From positions 1 to 24,144 of the forward strand of contig URQA01000027.1 of NCBI GenBank assembly GCA_900549885.1: a DNA stretch of 24,144 bases, in the 5' to 3' direction. Position 1 is the stretch's first letter. Each line of letters begins with the position of its first letter. Shown here piece by piece: positions 15,035-22,855 of the stretch. Position numbers and translations under genes: made by a program. The notes below the pieces were generated by a model. The model had not been told where the DNA came from, made no database searches, and was given only the letters and a program-made list of their open reading frames with translations. Source of the DNA: an uncultured Eubacteriales bacterium (lineage in GTDB: Bacteria > Bacillota > Clostridia > Oscillospirales > Oscillospiraceae).

Positions 15035-15748
15035 ATGAAGCGTGGATGGAAAATCCTGATCGCAGGATGCGCCGTGCTGGTTGTCGGCTTGGCCGCCCTG
15101 TTTGCCTCAGGTGGTCCGGGCCGGTTGGCCGGGGCATCCGACGGGGAATACGACTTATCTGGGATGATCCGGTTGGTTTTTTCCGACATTGACACCGTGT
15201 GCGACGACCCGAACCTAGCTCAGTCTGGAGGCGAACTGCTGAAACAGATGGAGAATGAGATCCTTATCTCTCTCATCGTGGACAGCCAGATCGTCATTTC
15301 TCCGGAGGAGTTGGGAGAATATAGCTGCTTGGTGCTCACCGACCCGGCCTGGGTGGCCCGCTTCGGTGACCCAGGGAAACTGCGGGCGGTGGAGCTGGAG
15401 AGCGTTTCCCAAGAGATGCAGGAATTTCTGTCCGCTCAGATGCCACTTTGGACGGCGGACGGCAGCGTTCTGCCTGAGGGAGTGGGCCTGTATGAGTACA
15501 TCGGAGACAGCCTGCTGGCCCTCCCCTTTATGGCGGGTATCGCCGACCATGCCCAGGAGGTCAAAAACCCGTTGCTCATCCTCATCGAGAACCCGGCCAC
15601 AGTGATGGACCCATCTGGGCTGCTGCTCCCAATGGCATCCAGCGGGAACCTGGTGTTTTCCGGCCGGGACAAGCTGGAGCGGGCGCTCACAGGCAGCGCT
15701 GTGGCTTCTTATGCCGCAGGTATAGAGAAGTTCCAGCTCCAGCCATGA
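15035..15748 (+). CDS. Membrane-anchored hypothetical protein, 237 aa
   Basis: The ATG at 15035 lies 14 bases after the kinase stop, with GGGGG 10 bases upstream. The N-terminus (KILIAGCAVLVVGLAALFAS) is a signal-anchor helix; LIAGC resembles a lipobox, but Cys12 is too early for a normal lipoprotein signal. The rest is an acidic extracellular domain with several hydrophobic strands (ILISLIVDSQIVISP, NPLLILIENPATV). I recognise no family. As the last gene of the two-component unit it could present a ligand to the kinase or be an effector at the membrane. That is inference. Confidence 0.78.
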   Translation: MKRGWKILIAGCAVLVVGLAALFASGGPGRLAGASDGEYDLSGMIRLVFSDIDTVCDDPNLAQSGGELLKQMENEILISLIVDSQIVISPEELGEYSCLVLTDPAWVARFGDPGKLRAVELESVSQEMQEFLSAQMPLWTADGSVLPEGVGLYEYIGDSLLALPFMAGIADHAQEVKNPLLILIENPATVMDPSGLLLPMASSGNLVFSGRDKLERALTGSAVASYAAGIEKFQLQP

Positions 15749-15766
15749 AATAAAAACAGCGAAGAG

Positions 15767-15807
15767 AAACCGCCGGGAACGCGCTTGGGAGCGTCCCGGC
15801 GGTTTTT
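15767..15807 (+). terminator. Terminator of the seven-gene two-component operon
   Basis: AAACCGCCGGGA (15767-15778) pairs with TCCCGGCGGTTT (15794-15805) around a 15-base loop that can pair further, followed by a T run. It starts 19 bases after the last stop. Confidence 0.9.
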
Positions 15808-15874
15808 GAAATTCACTGAAGAGGGAATCCTATAGGAGAGATAGAGGGGAATGAGGGAAAAGGGCTCAGCGGAC

Positions 15875-15902
15875 TTTCTGGAACAGATTTCTCAGATATT
15901 AT
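15875..15902 (+). promoter_or_regulatory. Weak candidate promoter for the first ene-reductase
   Basis: TTTCTG (15875-15880), a 16-base spacer and TATTAT (15897-15902), 88 bases before the GTG start. The area up to 15940 is AT-rich and holds other -10-like sequences, so the exact site is uncertain. Confidence 0.28.
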
Positions 15903-15990
15903 CAGACTTTATACAGCTTTTGACGTTCTTTCCAGTTGGCCATGACAAAACGAAAATGGTGTGGTATCTTTGAGGCAGGAGGTGGATCAT

Positions 15991-17940
15991 GTGAGGTATC
16001 CCAGACTCTTTCAGCCGCTTCAGATCAGGCATGTGCGCTTTCGCAACCGGATATTTTCCGCCCCAGTCCAAACCAGTTACCTGGATGGAATGGGGTACTA
16101 TACCGACTATGCCATAGAGTATTTTGCAGAAAAGGCCCGGGGAGGGGCCGCCCTGGTGACGGCGGGGGATACCCCTGTAGACGGCCGTTATGCCGCTGCA
16201 ACATATCGCCATCCTGTACTGGACGACCCAGGGACCCTGCCCTCCCTGTGCGAGCTGGTGGGAGCAGTCCATGAGTACGGCGCAATGGTTTCGGTGGAGC
16301 TCAACCATGCCGGGAGCATGGCCCACCCTCAATATATTACAGGGCCAAGCCCCATCGGCCCTGTGGACTATCTGCGGAAGGATGGGCAGCCTATTAAAGG
16401 CATGGACGGCGAGCTCATGGCTTACACACTGGACAGCTATGCCCAGGCTGCGGCCATGGCCAAGCTGGCCGGGGTAGACGTCATCACCATTCAGGCTGGA
16501 CACGGCTGGTTGCTTCACCAGTTTCTTTCGCCTCGGACAAACACCCGGAAGGACCAGTACGGCGGGACCCTGCGCAACCGCTGCCGATTCCCGCTGGAGG
16601 TGTTGGCGCGGGTACGGGAGACCGTAGGGGAGGATACACTCATCCAGTTGTCCGTCAGCGCCGCGGAGCATATCAAAGGTGGAGACACCCTGGCCAATAC
16701 CATTGAGTTTGTCCAAATGGCCCGGTCCTATGTGGATTTGGTCCATGTCACGGCCTCTGTCAACACGGACTCCCGGGCCTCCACCATTATCCACTCTACC
16801 CCCTATCAGCCCCATCTGCTCATTACCCACTACGCCGCCGCGATCAAAGCGGCGACCGATCTGCCGGTGGTGGCGGTCGGGGGAATTTTGTCGCCGGAAG
16901 AGGCGGAAACTATCTTGGAGCGGGGAAGCGCAGATGCCGTGGCCTTAGGGCGGGCCTTGATTGCGGACCCCTTTTTGCCCTATAAGGCGAAGCATCAGCG
17001 GGAGGATGAGATTCGGCCATGCCTGCGTTGTCTGACCTGCCTAAACGAGATGTCCCGCTCCCGCAGCGTCTGCTGTACGGTCAATCCAACGTCGGGCAGG
17101 GAATTTCGCCTGCATAGGCAGACCAGCCAGCCGAAGCCATCCCTGAATATCGTGGTCGTGGGGGGCGGCCCGGCGGGCATGTCCGCGGCGCTGTCCGCCG
17201 CTTCCAGCGGACACACGGTTACCTTGTTCGAAAAGCGGATGGAATTGGGCGGTCTCATCCGCCGCACCCTGACGCCCGCATGGCAGGCAGACACTGCTGC
17301 GTATATCGGCTACCTAGACCGGGCTGTACGCGGCCAGAGCAATATCCGCCTTTATCTAGGGGTGACGGCCACACCGGAAAAGCTGGCCGCGCTGTCCCCT
17401 CAAGCGGTAATTGTGGCCATGGGCTCCCGGCCCTGCGGGGATGAGCTGCCGGGGTGGGAGACATCGGGGGCGCTGGAGGTGTCAGAGATCTATGAAAAAA
17501 TACACCAGATAGGCCGACGTGTCATTGTGGTAGGCGCGGGAGTGTCCGGATGTGAGGCAGCGCTTTTCCTGGCGGAGAGCGGCCGGGACGTGGTGATCGT
17601 GGATAAGGGTGCAGCTGCCATGCCCCATTACAGCCGCCTGCCCCGGATCGCGTTGATGGATAAGCTGATGGCGCAGGGAGTAGAGCTGCGCCCCGGCGTT
17701 CAGGTGATCCAGCTGCTGCCTGGCGGGATATGGCTGGAAACGGAGGCCGGAAAGAAACAACGGCTGGAGGCGGATACCATTATCCTGGCCAATGGCAGGC
17801 AGGGCGACCGGGAGGCGGTGGAACAGTTTTCGGGGGCTGCGCCCACAGTGACCGCAATAGGGGGGTGCAGTCGGTCCGTCTCCCTGCGGGAGTGTATCCA
17901 TGGGGGTTACTTCGCCGGGAGAAATATTGAATATTATTAA
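15991..17940 (+). CDS. NADH:flavin oxidoreductase / enoate reductase, OYE-FadH type (copy 1)
   Basis: 649 residues in the FadH/BaiCD layout. An FMN-binding TIM barrel (about 1-330) is followed by a [4Fe-4S] motif with Cys344, Cys347, Cys350 and Cys362, an FAD site GGGPAG (391-396) and an NAD(P)H site GAGVSG (515-520). The family passes electrons from NAD(P)H through FAD, the cluster and FMN to an activated C=C bond. The active-site motif is Gln168-x-x-His171-x-Trp173, not the classical His-x-x-His-x-Tyr. The start is set at the GTG at 15991, 8 bases after AGGAGG, which matches the N-terminus of copy 2 (YPHLFQPL against YPRLFQPL). It is convergent with the AraC-type gene. The substrate is unknown. 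Confidence 0.9.
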   Translation: MRYPRLFQPLQIRHVRFRNRIFSAPVQTSYLDGMGYYTDYAIEYFAEKARGGAALVTAGDTPVDGRYAAATYRHPVLDDPGTLPSLCELVGAVHEYGAMVSVELNHAGSMAHPQYITGPSPIGPVDYLRKDGQPIKGMDGELMAYTLDSYAQAAAMAKLAGVDVITIQAGHGWLLHQFLSPRTNTRKDQYGGTLRNRCRFPLEVLARVRETVGEDTLIQLSVSAAEHIKGGDTLANTIEFVQMARSYVDLVHVTASVNTDSRASTIIHSTPYQPHLLITHYAAAIKAATDLPVVAVGGILSPEEAETILERGSADAVALGRALIADPFLPYKAKHQREDEIRPCLRCLTCLNEMSRSRSVCCTVNPTSGREFRLHRQTSQPKPSLNIVVVGGGPAGMSAALSAASSGHTVTLFEKRMELGGLIRRTLTPAWQADTAAYIGYLDRAVRGQSNIRLYLGVTATPEKLAALSPQAVIVAMGSRPCGDELPGWETSGALEVSEIYEKIHQIGRRVIVVGAGVSGCEAALFLAESGRDVVIVDKGAAAMPHYSRLPRIALMDKLMAQGVELRPGVQVIQLLPGGIWLETEAGKKQRLEADTIILANGRQGDREAVEQFSGAAPTVTAIGGCSRSVSLRECIHGGYFAGRNIEYY

Positions 17941-17958
17941 ATCGTGGAAAGATAAGAG

Positions 17959-17992
17959 GGCCGCCCCGGCTTTTGCCGGGACGGCCATTTTT
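17959..17992. terminator. Terminator between ene-reductase 1 and the AraC-type gene
   Basis: GGCCG-C-CCCGGC (17959-17970), TTTT loop, GCCGGG-A-CGGCC (17975-17986), then ATTTTTA. There is one internal mismatch. It ends the plus-strand gene and may also act on the converging minus-strand gene. Confidence 0.82.
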
Positions 17993-18007
17993 ACGGTGAA
18001 GTTTTGT

Positions 18008-19186
18008 TTACTGACGCCTGTGGAATGAGTAGGCAAAGGACAGATCCTCTGAGGTAAAGGCGCAGGGACCGAAGTCCGTGATCTCGAAGTCCTCCAACAC
18101 CGGTTCGGGGCCGGTGGAGCGCCTATCCAGGGCGCCTCGTGTATTCAAGGACCGATAGGTTTGGGGCGGGATGCCCACTTTGCTTTTGAAAAAGCGGGAA
18201 AAGGAGTTTTGTTCCGGATAGTTGAGCTGCCGGGAGATCTCCGCCACAGACAGATCGGTTTCTGTCAGCAGGGCCTTGGCCCGCTCGATCTTCCGCATGG
18301 AAATATACTCGCTGAAGTTCATGCCGGCCTTGTTCTTGAACAGGCGGCTGAGGTAGGAGGTGCTCAGATAAAATGCCTGGGCCACCCGCTTAAGGGATAG
18401 CTCCTCTTCGATGTGCTCGTCGATGTACTGGCGGATGCGTACGATCTGCTGGCTGGCGGCATCCCCGCCGGACTGCAGGTGGGAGACATAGGCGGAGCAC
18501 AGCTTTTCATAGGCGGCATGCCAAAGGGGGCCGGGCGGGCCTCCGGCCAGGGCGCGCAGACATTCTCCTCGGGCCTGGTCTACAGCGGGGGGAGAGCCGT
18601 CCTGGCTTCTAAATTGATCCTCTATAACAGTAGTCAGGCCGACCAAATGCCAGCCTACCGCATTGGCGTCTATATCCAGATGCTGCTCCAGCAGCTTCCA
18701 GTGGCGCTCCCAGACCTGCTCCGGCAGTTTATGCAGCGACTGCTGCAGTTCCTGAAGAAATTCCGCGGGGGAGGGAATGGCAAGCTCCCGTCCGTCCAGC
18801 TCCGCAGGAGCTGGACTTGTCTGCTTCAGCTCAGCCAGGAAAATACCGTCCAGAAGCTCTTTTTCCGTGAACAGGGAGGGAAGGGTAAGATCGGCCCCCG
18901 CTGAGCGCGCGCGGCGGGAAGCGCCAGATGAATCCACGGCCTCCAAGGTGATGAGAAAGCTGTCAGGGGAGCGGAGCTTTATGGTGCGTACCAGGGCGCT
19001 GTAATCCGGGCGGAGAAAGTCGGCGGCCAGAAAGACCAATTCCGGCCGCTCAATCCCAAGTTGCCGCAGGCCGGCGTTAAGGCCAGCCTGCTCTTCCAAG
19101 TGTCGGATATAGGGGGCCTTATTGCGAAGGACCGCGCCAATAGGCGGTTTTTCTCCTGTACAATCCCAAATCAGACTCGATTTCAT
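18008..19186 (-). CDS. AraC-family regulator with degenerate receiver-like N-terminus
   Basis: 392 residues. The C-terminal AraC double helix-turn-helix (about 246-346) has LSLKRVAQAFYLSTSYLSRLF and DLSVAEISRQLNYPEQNSFS. It is followed by an unusual tail of about 45 residues. The first 118 residues follow the outline of a response-regulator receiver (ELVFLAADF, then RTIKLRSPDSFLITLEAVD, then AGADLTLPSLFTEKEL). However, the phospho-acceptor Asp position is Ala54 and the conserved Lys is replaced by Ser, so it should not be phosphorylated in the normal way. It resembles YesN-type regulators. The ATG at 19186 is preferred to a TTG at 19192 because AGGAAG lies 9 bases upstream of it. It is divergent from the permease gene and likely controls it. 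Confidence 0.88.
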   Translation of the reverse strand: MKSSLIWDCTGEKPPIGAVLRNKAPYIRHLEEQAGLNAGLRQLGIERPELVFLAADFLRPDYSALVRTIKLRSPDSFLITLEAVDSSGASRRARSAGADLTLPSLFTEKELLDGIFLAELKQTSPAPAELDGRELAIPSPAEFLQELQQSLHKLPEQVWERHWKLLEQHLDIDANAVGWHLVGLTTVIEDQFRSQDGSPPAVDQARGECLRALAGGPPGPLWHAAYEKLCSAYVSHLQSGGDAASQQIVRIRQYIDEHIEEELSLKRVAQAFYLSTSYLSRLFKNKAGMNFSEYISMRKIERAKALLTETDLSVAEISRQLNYPEQNSFSRFFKSKVGIPPQTYRSLNTRGALDRRSTGPEPVLEDFEITDFGPCAFTSEDLSFAYSFHRRQ

Positions 19187-19251
19187 GTCCAATCACTTCC
19201 TAGCTCCTAGAGAATCGCTTTTTTGCACAGTTTTGAGCAGCAAATTTTGCC

Positions 19252-19273
19252 GTGTGTTTAATATTGTACACAC
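19252..19273. promoter_or_regulatory. Candidate operator, inverted repeat GTGTGT-N10-ACACAC
   Basis: A perfect 6-bp inverted repeat with a 10-base spacer that overlaps the -10 box of the AraC-type gene. It could be an autoregulatory site. AraC proteins more often bind direct repeats, so this remains a guess. Confidence 0.35.
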
Positions 19274-19291
19274 AAAGCCGAATGATGTCAA
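19263..19291 (-). promoter_or_regulatory. Promoter of the AraC-type regulator gene
   Basis: On the reverse strand a consensus TTGACA (19291-19286), a 17-base spacer and TACAAT (19268-19263), about 77 bases before the start codon. This is one of the best promoter matches in the window. Confidence 0.8.
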
Positions 19292-19297
19292 ATTATG

Positions 19298-19327
19298 TTC
19301 CAAATCTGCGGCCACACTCCATATACA
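19298..19327 (+). promoter_or_regulatory. Weak candidate promoter of the permease-reductase operon
   Basis: TTCCAA (19298-19303), an 18-base spacer and TATACA (19322-19327), which would leave a leader of about 115 bases. The poor -35 would suit an activator-dependent promoter. Other sites in this AT-rich stretch are possible. Confidence 0.35.
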
Positions 19328-19450
19328 AAAAACGGCCCTTTCTTTATCATCAAATTAAGCTGTTTAAACAAAACTTCGCAGCATAAGAGAGGTGATCCAC
19401 GCAGAGACAGGCCAAAAGGCAACAACCAAAATATTGAAGGGAGAGTATTT

Positions 19451-20806
19451 ATGGAATTTCTGACAAGTACGGCAGGCTCGCTGATCATTTTCGTCATCGG
19501 TCTGGCCATCTTCATCGCACTGTGCTTCACAAAGGTCCCCCGGATTTATGCTGTGCTGCTGGCGGTCCTCGTGTTTGCCTTCGGTATCAATGCGGAGTGG
19601 ACCACTAGCCTGTTCACCACCTTCCTGGGCGGTACTGTGACGGTTATTCAGTCTTACCTGTTCACCACCCTGTCCGGCGCCGCCGTGGGCTGCGCCTTGG
19701 CCGCCACAGGCTGCGCCAACCGCATCGCGGAGACTGTGATGAATCTGGTAGGCCGCCAGCGGGGTGCGCTGGTCATTATGATCGTGTCCTTCCTGGTGTG
19801 TGCTTCCGGCGCTCTGGGGCACACGTGGATCGTGTTGCCCATCGCCTTGGCGGTCTGCCGGGTGTCCAACATTCCCCGGGGTGTGGCTCTGCTGGCCTAC
19901 GTCAGCCAGGTCCAGATTGTCCAATTTTCCCTGGTGGGCATTCCCGGCCTGCCCAACCTGATGCCCGCCGAGTACCTAGGCACCAACATCTATCAGGAGC
20001 CTGTCATGTCCATTGTGGGCGTGGCTGTGGCCGAGGTACTGTGCTTCTTGATCTGTGAGGGCTTTGTCCGCCATGAGCGCAAGAGGGGCAACGGCTTTGA
20101 GGTCACTCCCGAGATCGACTTCTACAAGACCCCGGAGGAGCGTCCCGACGATGAGATGCCCAATATCGTCATTTCCCTGATTCCTCTGGTCATCATGATC
20201 GGCGGCTCTATCCTGCTCAACCAGGTGTTTAAGATCGCCTCCACTCCTTCCGCCATTATCCCTCAGATCGTCACCATTTTCTTCCTGCTCATCGTCTGCC
20301 GGAAGTATTGGCAGGCCACCATTAAGAGCCGCAACAAGATGGAAGAGCTCTATCTGTCCATGGAGCGTGCGTTCCCCATGATTATCGTCACCGGCTTCAT
20401 CGGAGGCATGGGCACTCTGATCTCCAGCATGTCCTGGTATGAGGTGGGTATCAACTGGGCCATGAATCTCCAGACCAGCCCCTATCTGCTGGCGTTTATT
20501 GTGCTGGCCATCATCTGCTTCATCACCGCCGATGGCATTGCAGGCATGCAGCTGTTCCTGAATACCATGAGCGCGCAATTCATCGCCATCCCCGGAATCA
20601 ACCTGGGCGCCCTGCACCGTATTGTGTCCGCCACCGCCTGCACGGTGGAGTCCATGCCCTGGACCGCCGGCTGCTACAACTACTGCACTTATTTCGGTAT
20701 CTCCGTCAAGACCGGCTGGAAGTATCACTTCTTCGGCACTGTGCTCATTACCACCTTCCTGGCCCTGTTCTTTGTGGTGTGGTCCTCCATCGCCTGGCCC
20801 TGCTGA
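19451..20806 (+). CDS. GntP-like organic anion permease
   Basis: 451 residues, about 11-13 membrane segments, close to the usual GntP/ion-transporter size. The region PNLMPAEYLGTNIYQEP resembles the conserved re-entrant segment of GntP-type permeases. A charged cytoplasmic loop lies near the middle (VRHERKRGNGFEVTPEIDFY). GntP relatives move gluconate or related organic acids with H+. The precise substrate is not visible, and related Na+/H+-antiporter-like families are an alternative. The start is the ATG at 19451 with AAGGGAG upstream; the longer frame from 19295 enters the leader. It lies 25 bases before ene-reductase 2, so transport and reduction are co-expressed. Confidence 0.82.
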   Translation: MEFLTSTAGSLIIFVIGLAIFIALCFTKVPRIYAVLLAVLVFAFGINAEWTTSLFTTFLGGTVTVIQSYLFTTLSGAAVGCALAATGCANRIAETVMNLVGRQRGALVIMIVSFLVCASGALGHTWIVLPIALAVCRVSNIPRGVALLAYVSQVQIVQFSLVGIPGLPNLMPAEYLGTNIYQEPVMSIVGVAVAEVLCFLICEGFVRHERKRGNGFEVTPEIDFYKTPEERPDDEMPNIVISLIPLVIMIGGSILLNQVFKIASTPSAIIPQIVTIFFLLIVCRKYWQATIKSRNKMEELYLSMERAFPMIIVTGFIGGMGTLISSMSWYEVGINWAMNLQTSPYLLAFIVLAIICFITADGIAGMQLFLNTMSAQFIAIPGINLGALHRIVSATACTVESMPWTAGCYNYCTYFGISVKTGWKYHFFGTVLITTFLALFFVVWSSIAWPC

Positions 20807-20831
20807 TTTTCACGGAGAAAAAGGAGAAACT

Positions 20832-22769
20832 ATGAACCAATATCCCCATTTATTCCAGCCCCTGCGGGTAAAAAATGTGATTTTTCGCAACCGAATCTTC
20901 TCATCCCCTCATATGCTTTGCTACGCGAACTGGGACGGATCTCCCAGTCTGCAGATGATCAAATTTTTCGAGGAAAAGGCAAAGGGCGGCTGTGCCATGG
21001 TCACCATGGGCGACACCCCGGTGGACGAGGTCAACGGCGTGGGCATTCCCCGTCACATCAAGCTCATCGACCAGAATGTGAACCTGCTGGCGGAGCTGGC
21101 CTACGCCATCAAGAAAAACGGCGCTGTGGCCAGCTTTGAGCTCAACCACCCTGGTAATACCGCCCGCAATCCGGACGGGCGGCCCGCCTGGGGGCCGGAC
21201 GGCTTTGTACGGCCAGACGGCTGCACGGTGCTGGAGATGGATGAGGACATGATCGCCCACACGGTGGAGTGCTACGCCAAGGCCGCCGCTGTCCTCAAGC
21301 GGGCGGGATGGGATATGTGCATCCTACACGGCGCCCATGGCTGGCTGCTGGGCCAGTTCCTGTCCCCGGCTTATAACCACCGCACCGACCGCTTCGGCGG
21401 CAGTCTGGAAAATCGGGCCCGGTTCCCCATTATGGTTATCGAGGCGGTGCGCAAGGCCGTCGGCCCGGACTTTCTCATCGACTACCGCGTCAGCGGCGAG
21501 GAGATGCAGGAGAACGGCCTGACCGTGGACGAGTGCGTGGCCTTTGTCAAGATGATCGAGGACAAAATCGACATGGTTCATGTGTCCGCCGGCCTGGACC
21601 GGATGCCCCAGGCCATCATCACCCACCCCAACACCTATCTGCCCAACGGCTGCAACGTCAAGTACGCCGAGGCGGTGAAGAAGTCCGGCGTCAAGATCCC
21701 CGTCACCGCCATCGGCGGCATCAACACCCCGGAGATGGCTGAGGAAATCCTCGCATCAGGCAAGGCGGACGCGGTGGCCATGTGCCGGGCGCTCATCGCC
21801 GATCCCTACTGGCCCAAGAAAGTGCGGGCCGGGCGGCTCAATGAGATCCACCAGTGCCTGCGGTGCACCAACTGCCTGGCGGAGATGCATCCCACCGATC
21901 AGTTCCACTGTGACGTGAACCCCTTCTCCGGCCATGAGGTGCTCTTCCAGGATCTGAAGCCCAAGGCGGCCAGAGCCAAGACGGTCTGGATCGCCGGGGG
22001 AGGCCCTGGCGGCATGACTGCGGCCATCACCGCCGCCGAGCGGGGCCACACCGTCACCCTATTCGAGGCGGGAGAGCGGCTGGGCGGTCTGCTCAATTAT
22101 ACGGACAAGGACCAGAAATTCAAGCGGGACCTGCACCTGCTTAAAGAGAAGTTGGTGGCCCGGGTGGGTGAGCTGCCCATTGAGGTCAAGCTCAACACCA
22201 GGCTCACTCCCGACATGGTGAAGGAGGGTAAGCCCGATGCTCTTCTCATCGCCATCGGCGCTGCTCCCATCTTCCCGCCCATCCCCGGCCTGACGGCTGA
22301 GGCGGTCACCACCGGCTATGACTGCTATCTCCATCCCGAGCAGGTGGGGCACAAGGTGGTGTGCATCGGCGGCGGCCTGGTAGGCGCGGAGACCGCTATC
22401 TACCTGGCTGACCTGGGGCATGAGGTGACTGTGGTGGAGATGAACGACACCATGGCCGCCGAGGCCAATATGCACCACGGCACCGCTGTCCGGCAGATGC
22501 TGGATAAGCTGCACATCAAGTGTCTGACCTCCACCAAGTGCGTCGGCGTCAAGCCCGGTGCCATCGACGTGGAGGATGCCGAGGGCAAGCGCTCCACCCT
22601 CACCGGGGACACCATCGTCCTGTCCGCGGGCTACCGTGCCCGGACGGCGGAGGTGGATGCCCTGCTGGGACTGGCAGAGGACTGCGCCGTCATCGGCGAC
22701 TGCAAGAAGGCGTTCCGCGTGCGGGGCGCCACCCATGACGGCACCTTTGCCGCCATCAACCTGGGCTGA
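20832..22769 (+). CDS. NADH:flavin oxidoreductase / enoate reductase, OYE-FadH type (copy 2)
   Basis: 645 residues with the same architecture as copy 1: FMN barrel, Fe-S motif Cys342, Cys345, Cys348 and Cys360, FAD site GGGPGG (389-394), and second nucleotide site GGGLVG (513-518). The active-site motif is His166-x-x-His169-x-Trp171 (HGAHGW), with Trp in place of the usual Tyr. AAGGAG is 5 bases before the ATG. It is co-transcribed with the permease upstream. A longer frame from 20622 lies inside the permease gene and is rejected. It is likely to reduce the C=C bond of the transported compound or a product of it (inference). Confidence 0.92.
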   Translation: MNQYPHLFQPLRVKNVIFRNRIFSSPHMLCYANWDGSPSLQMIKFFEEKAKGGCAMVTMGDTPVDEVNGVGIPRHIKLIDQNVNLLAELAYAIKKNGAVASFELNHPGNTARNPDGRPAWGPDGFVRPDGCTVLEMDEDMIAHTVECYAKAAAVLKRAGWDMCILHGAHGWLLGQFLSPAYNHRTDRFGGSLENRARFPIMVIEAVRKAVGPDFLIDYRVSGEEMQENGLTVDECVAFVKMIEDKIDMVHVSAGLDRMPQAIITHPNTYLPNGCNVKYAEAVKKSGVKIPVTAIGGINTPEMAEEILASGKADAVAMCRALIADPYWPKKVRAGRLNEIHQCLRCTNCLAEMHPTDQFHCDVNPFSGHEVLFQDLKPKAARAKTVWIAGGGPGGMTAAITAAERGHTVTLFEAGERLGGLLNYTDKDQKFKRDLHLLKEKLVARVGELPIEVKLNTRLTPDMVKEGKPDALLIAIGAAPIFPPIPGLTAEAVTTGYDCYLHPEQVGHKVVCIGGGLVGAETAIYLADLGHEVTVVEMNDTMAAEANMHHGTAVRQMLDKLHIKCLTSTKCVGVKPGAIDVEDAEGKRSTLTGDTIVLSAGYRARTAEVDALLGLAEDCAVIGDCKKAFRVRGATHDGTFAAINLG

Positions 22770-22792
22770 TCCCTTTTCTTCCTCCTCTATTT

Positions 22793-22839
22793 GCCCGGCC
22801 CCGGTCCGAATCTATCGGGCTGGGGCCGGGCCCTTTTTT
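22793..22839 (+). terminator. Terminator or attenuator between ene-reductases 2 and 3
   Basis: GCCCGGCCCC (22793-22802) pairs with GGGGCCGGGC (22822-22831), with a 19-base loop that can pair partly, followed by CC and six T. It ends only 16 bases before the start codon of copy 3, leaving no room for a promoter after it. Confidence 0.8.
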
Positions 22840-22855
22840 GAAAGGAGACGATAGG

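Noticed and set aside
15961..15990. An earlier GTG start (15961) for ene-reductase 1.
   Set aside because: AGGAGG lies after it and points to the GTG at 15991, which also matches the N-terminus of copy 2.
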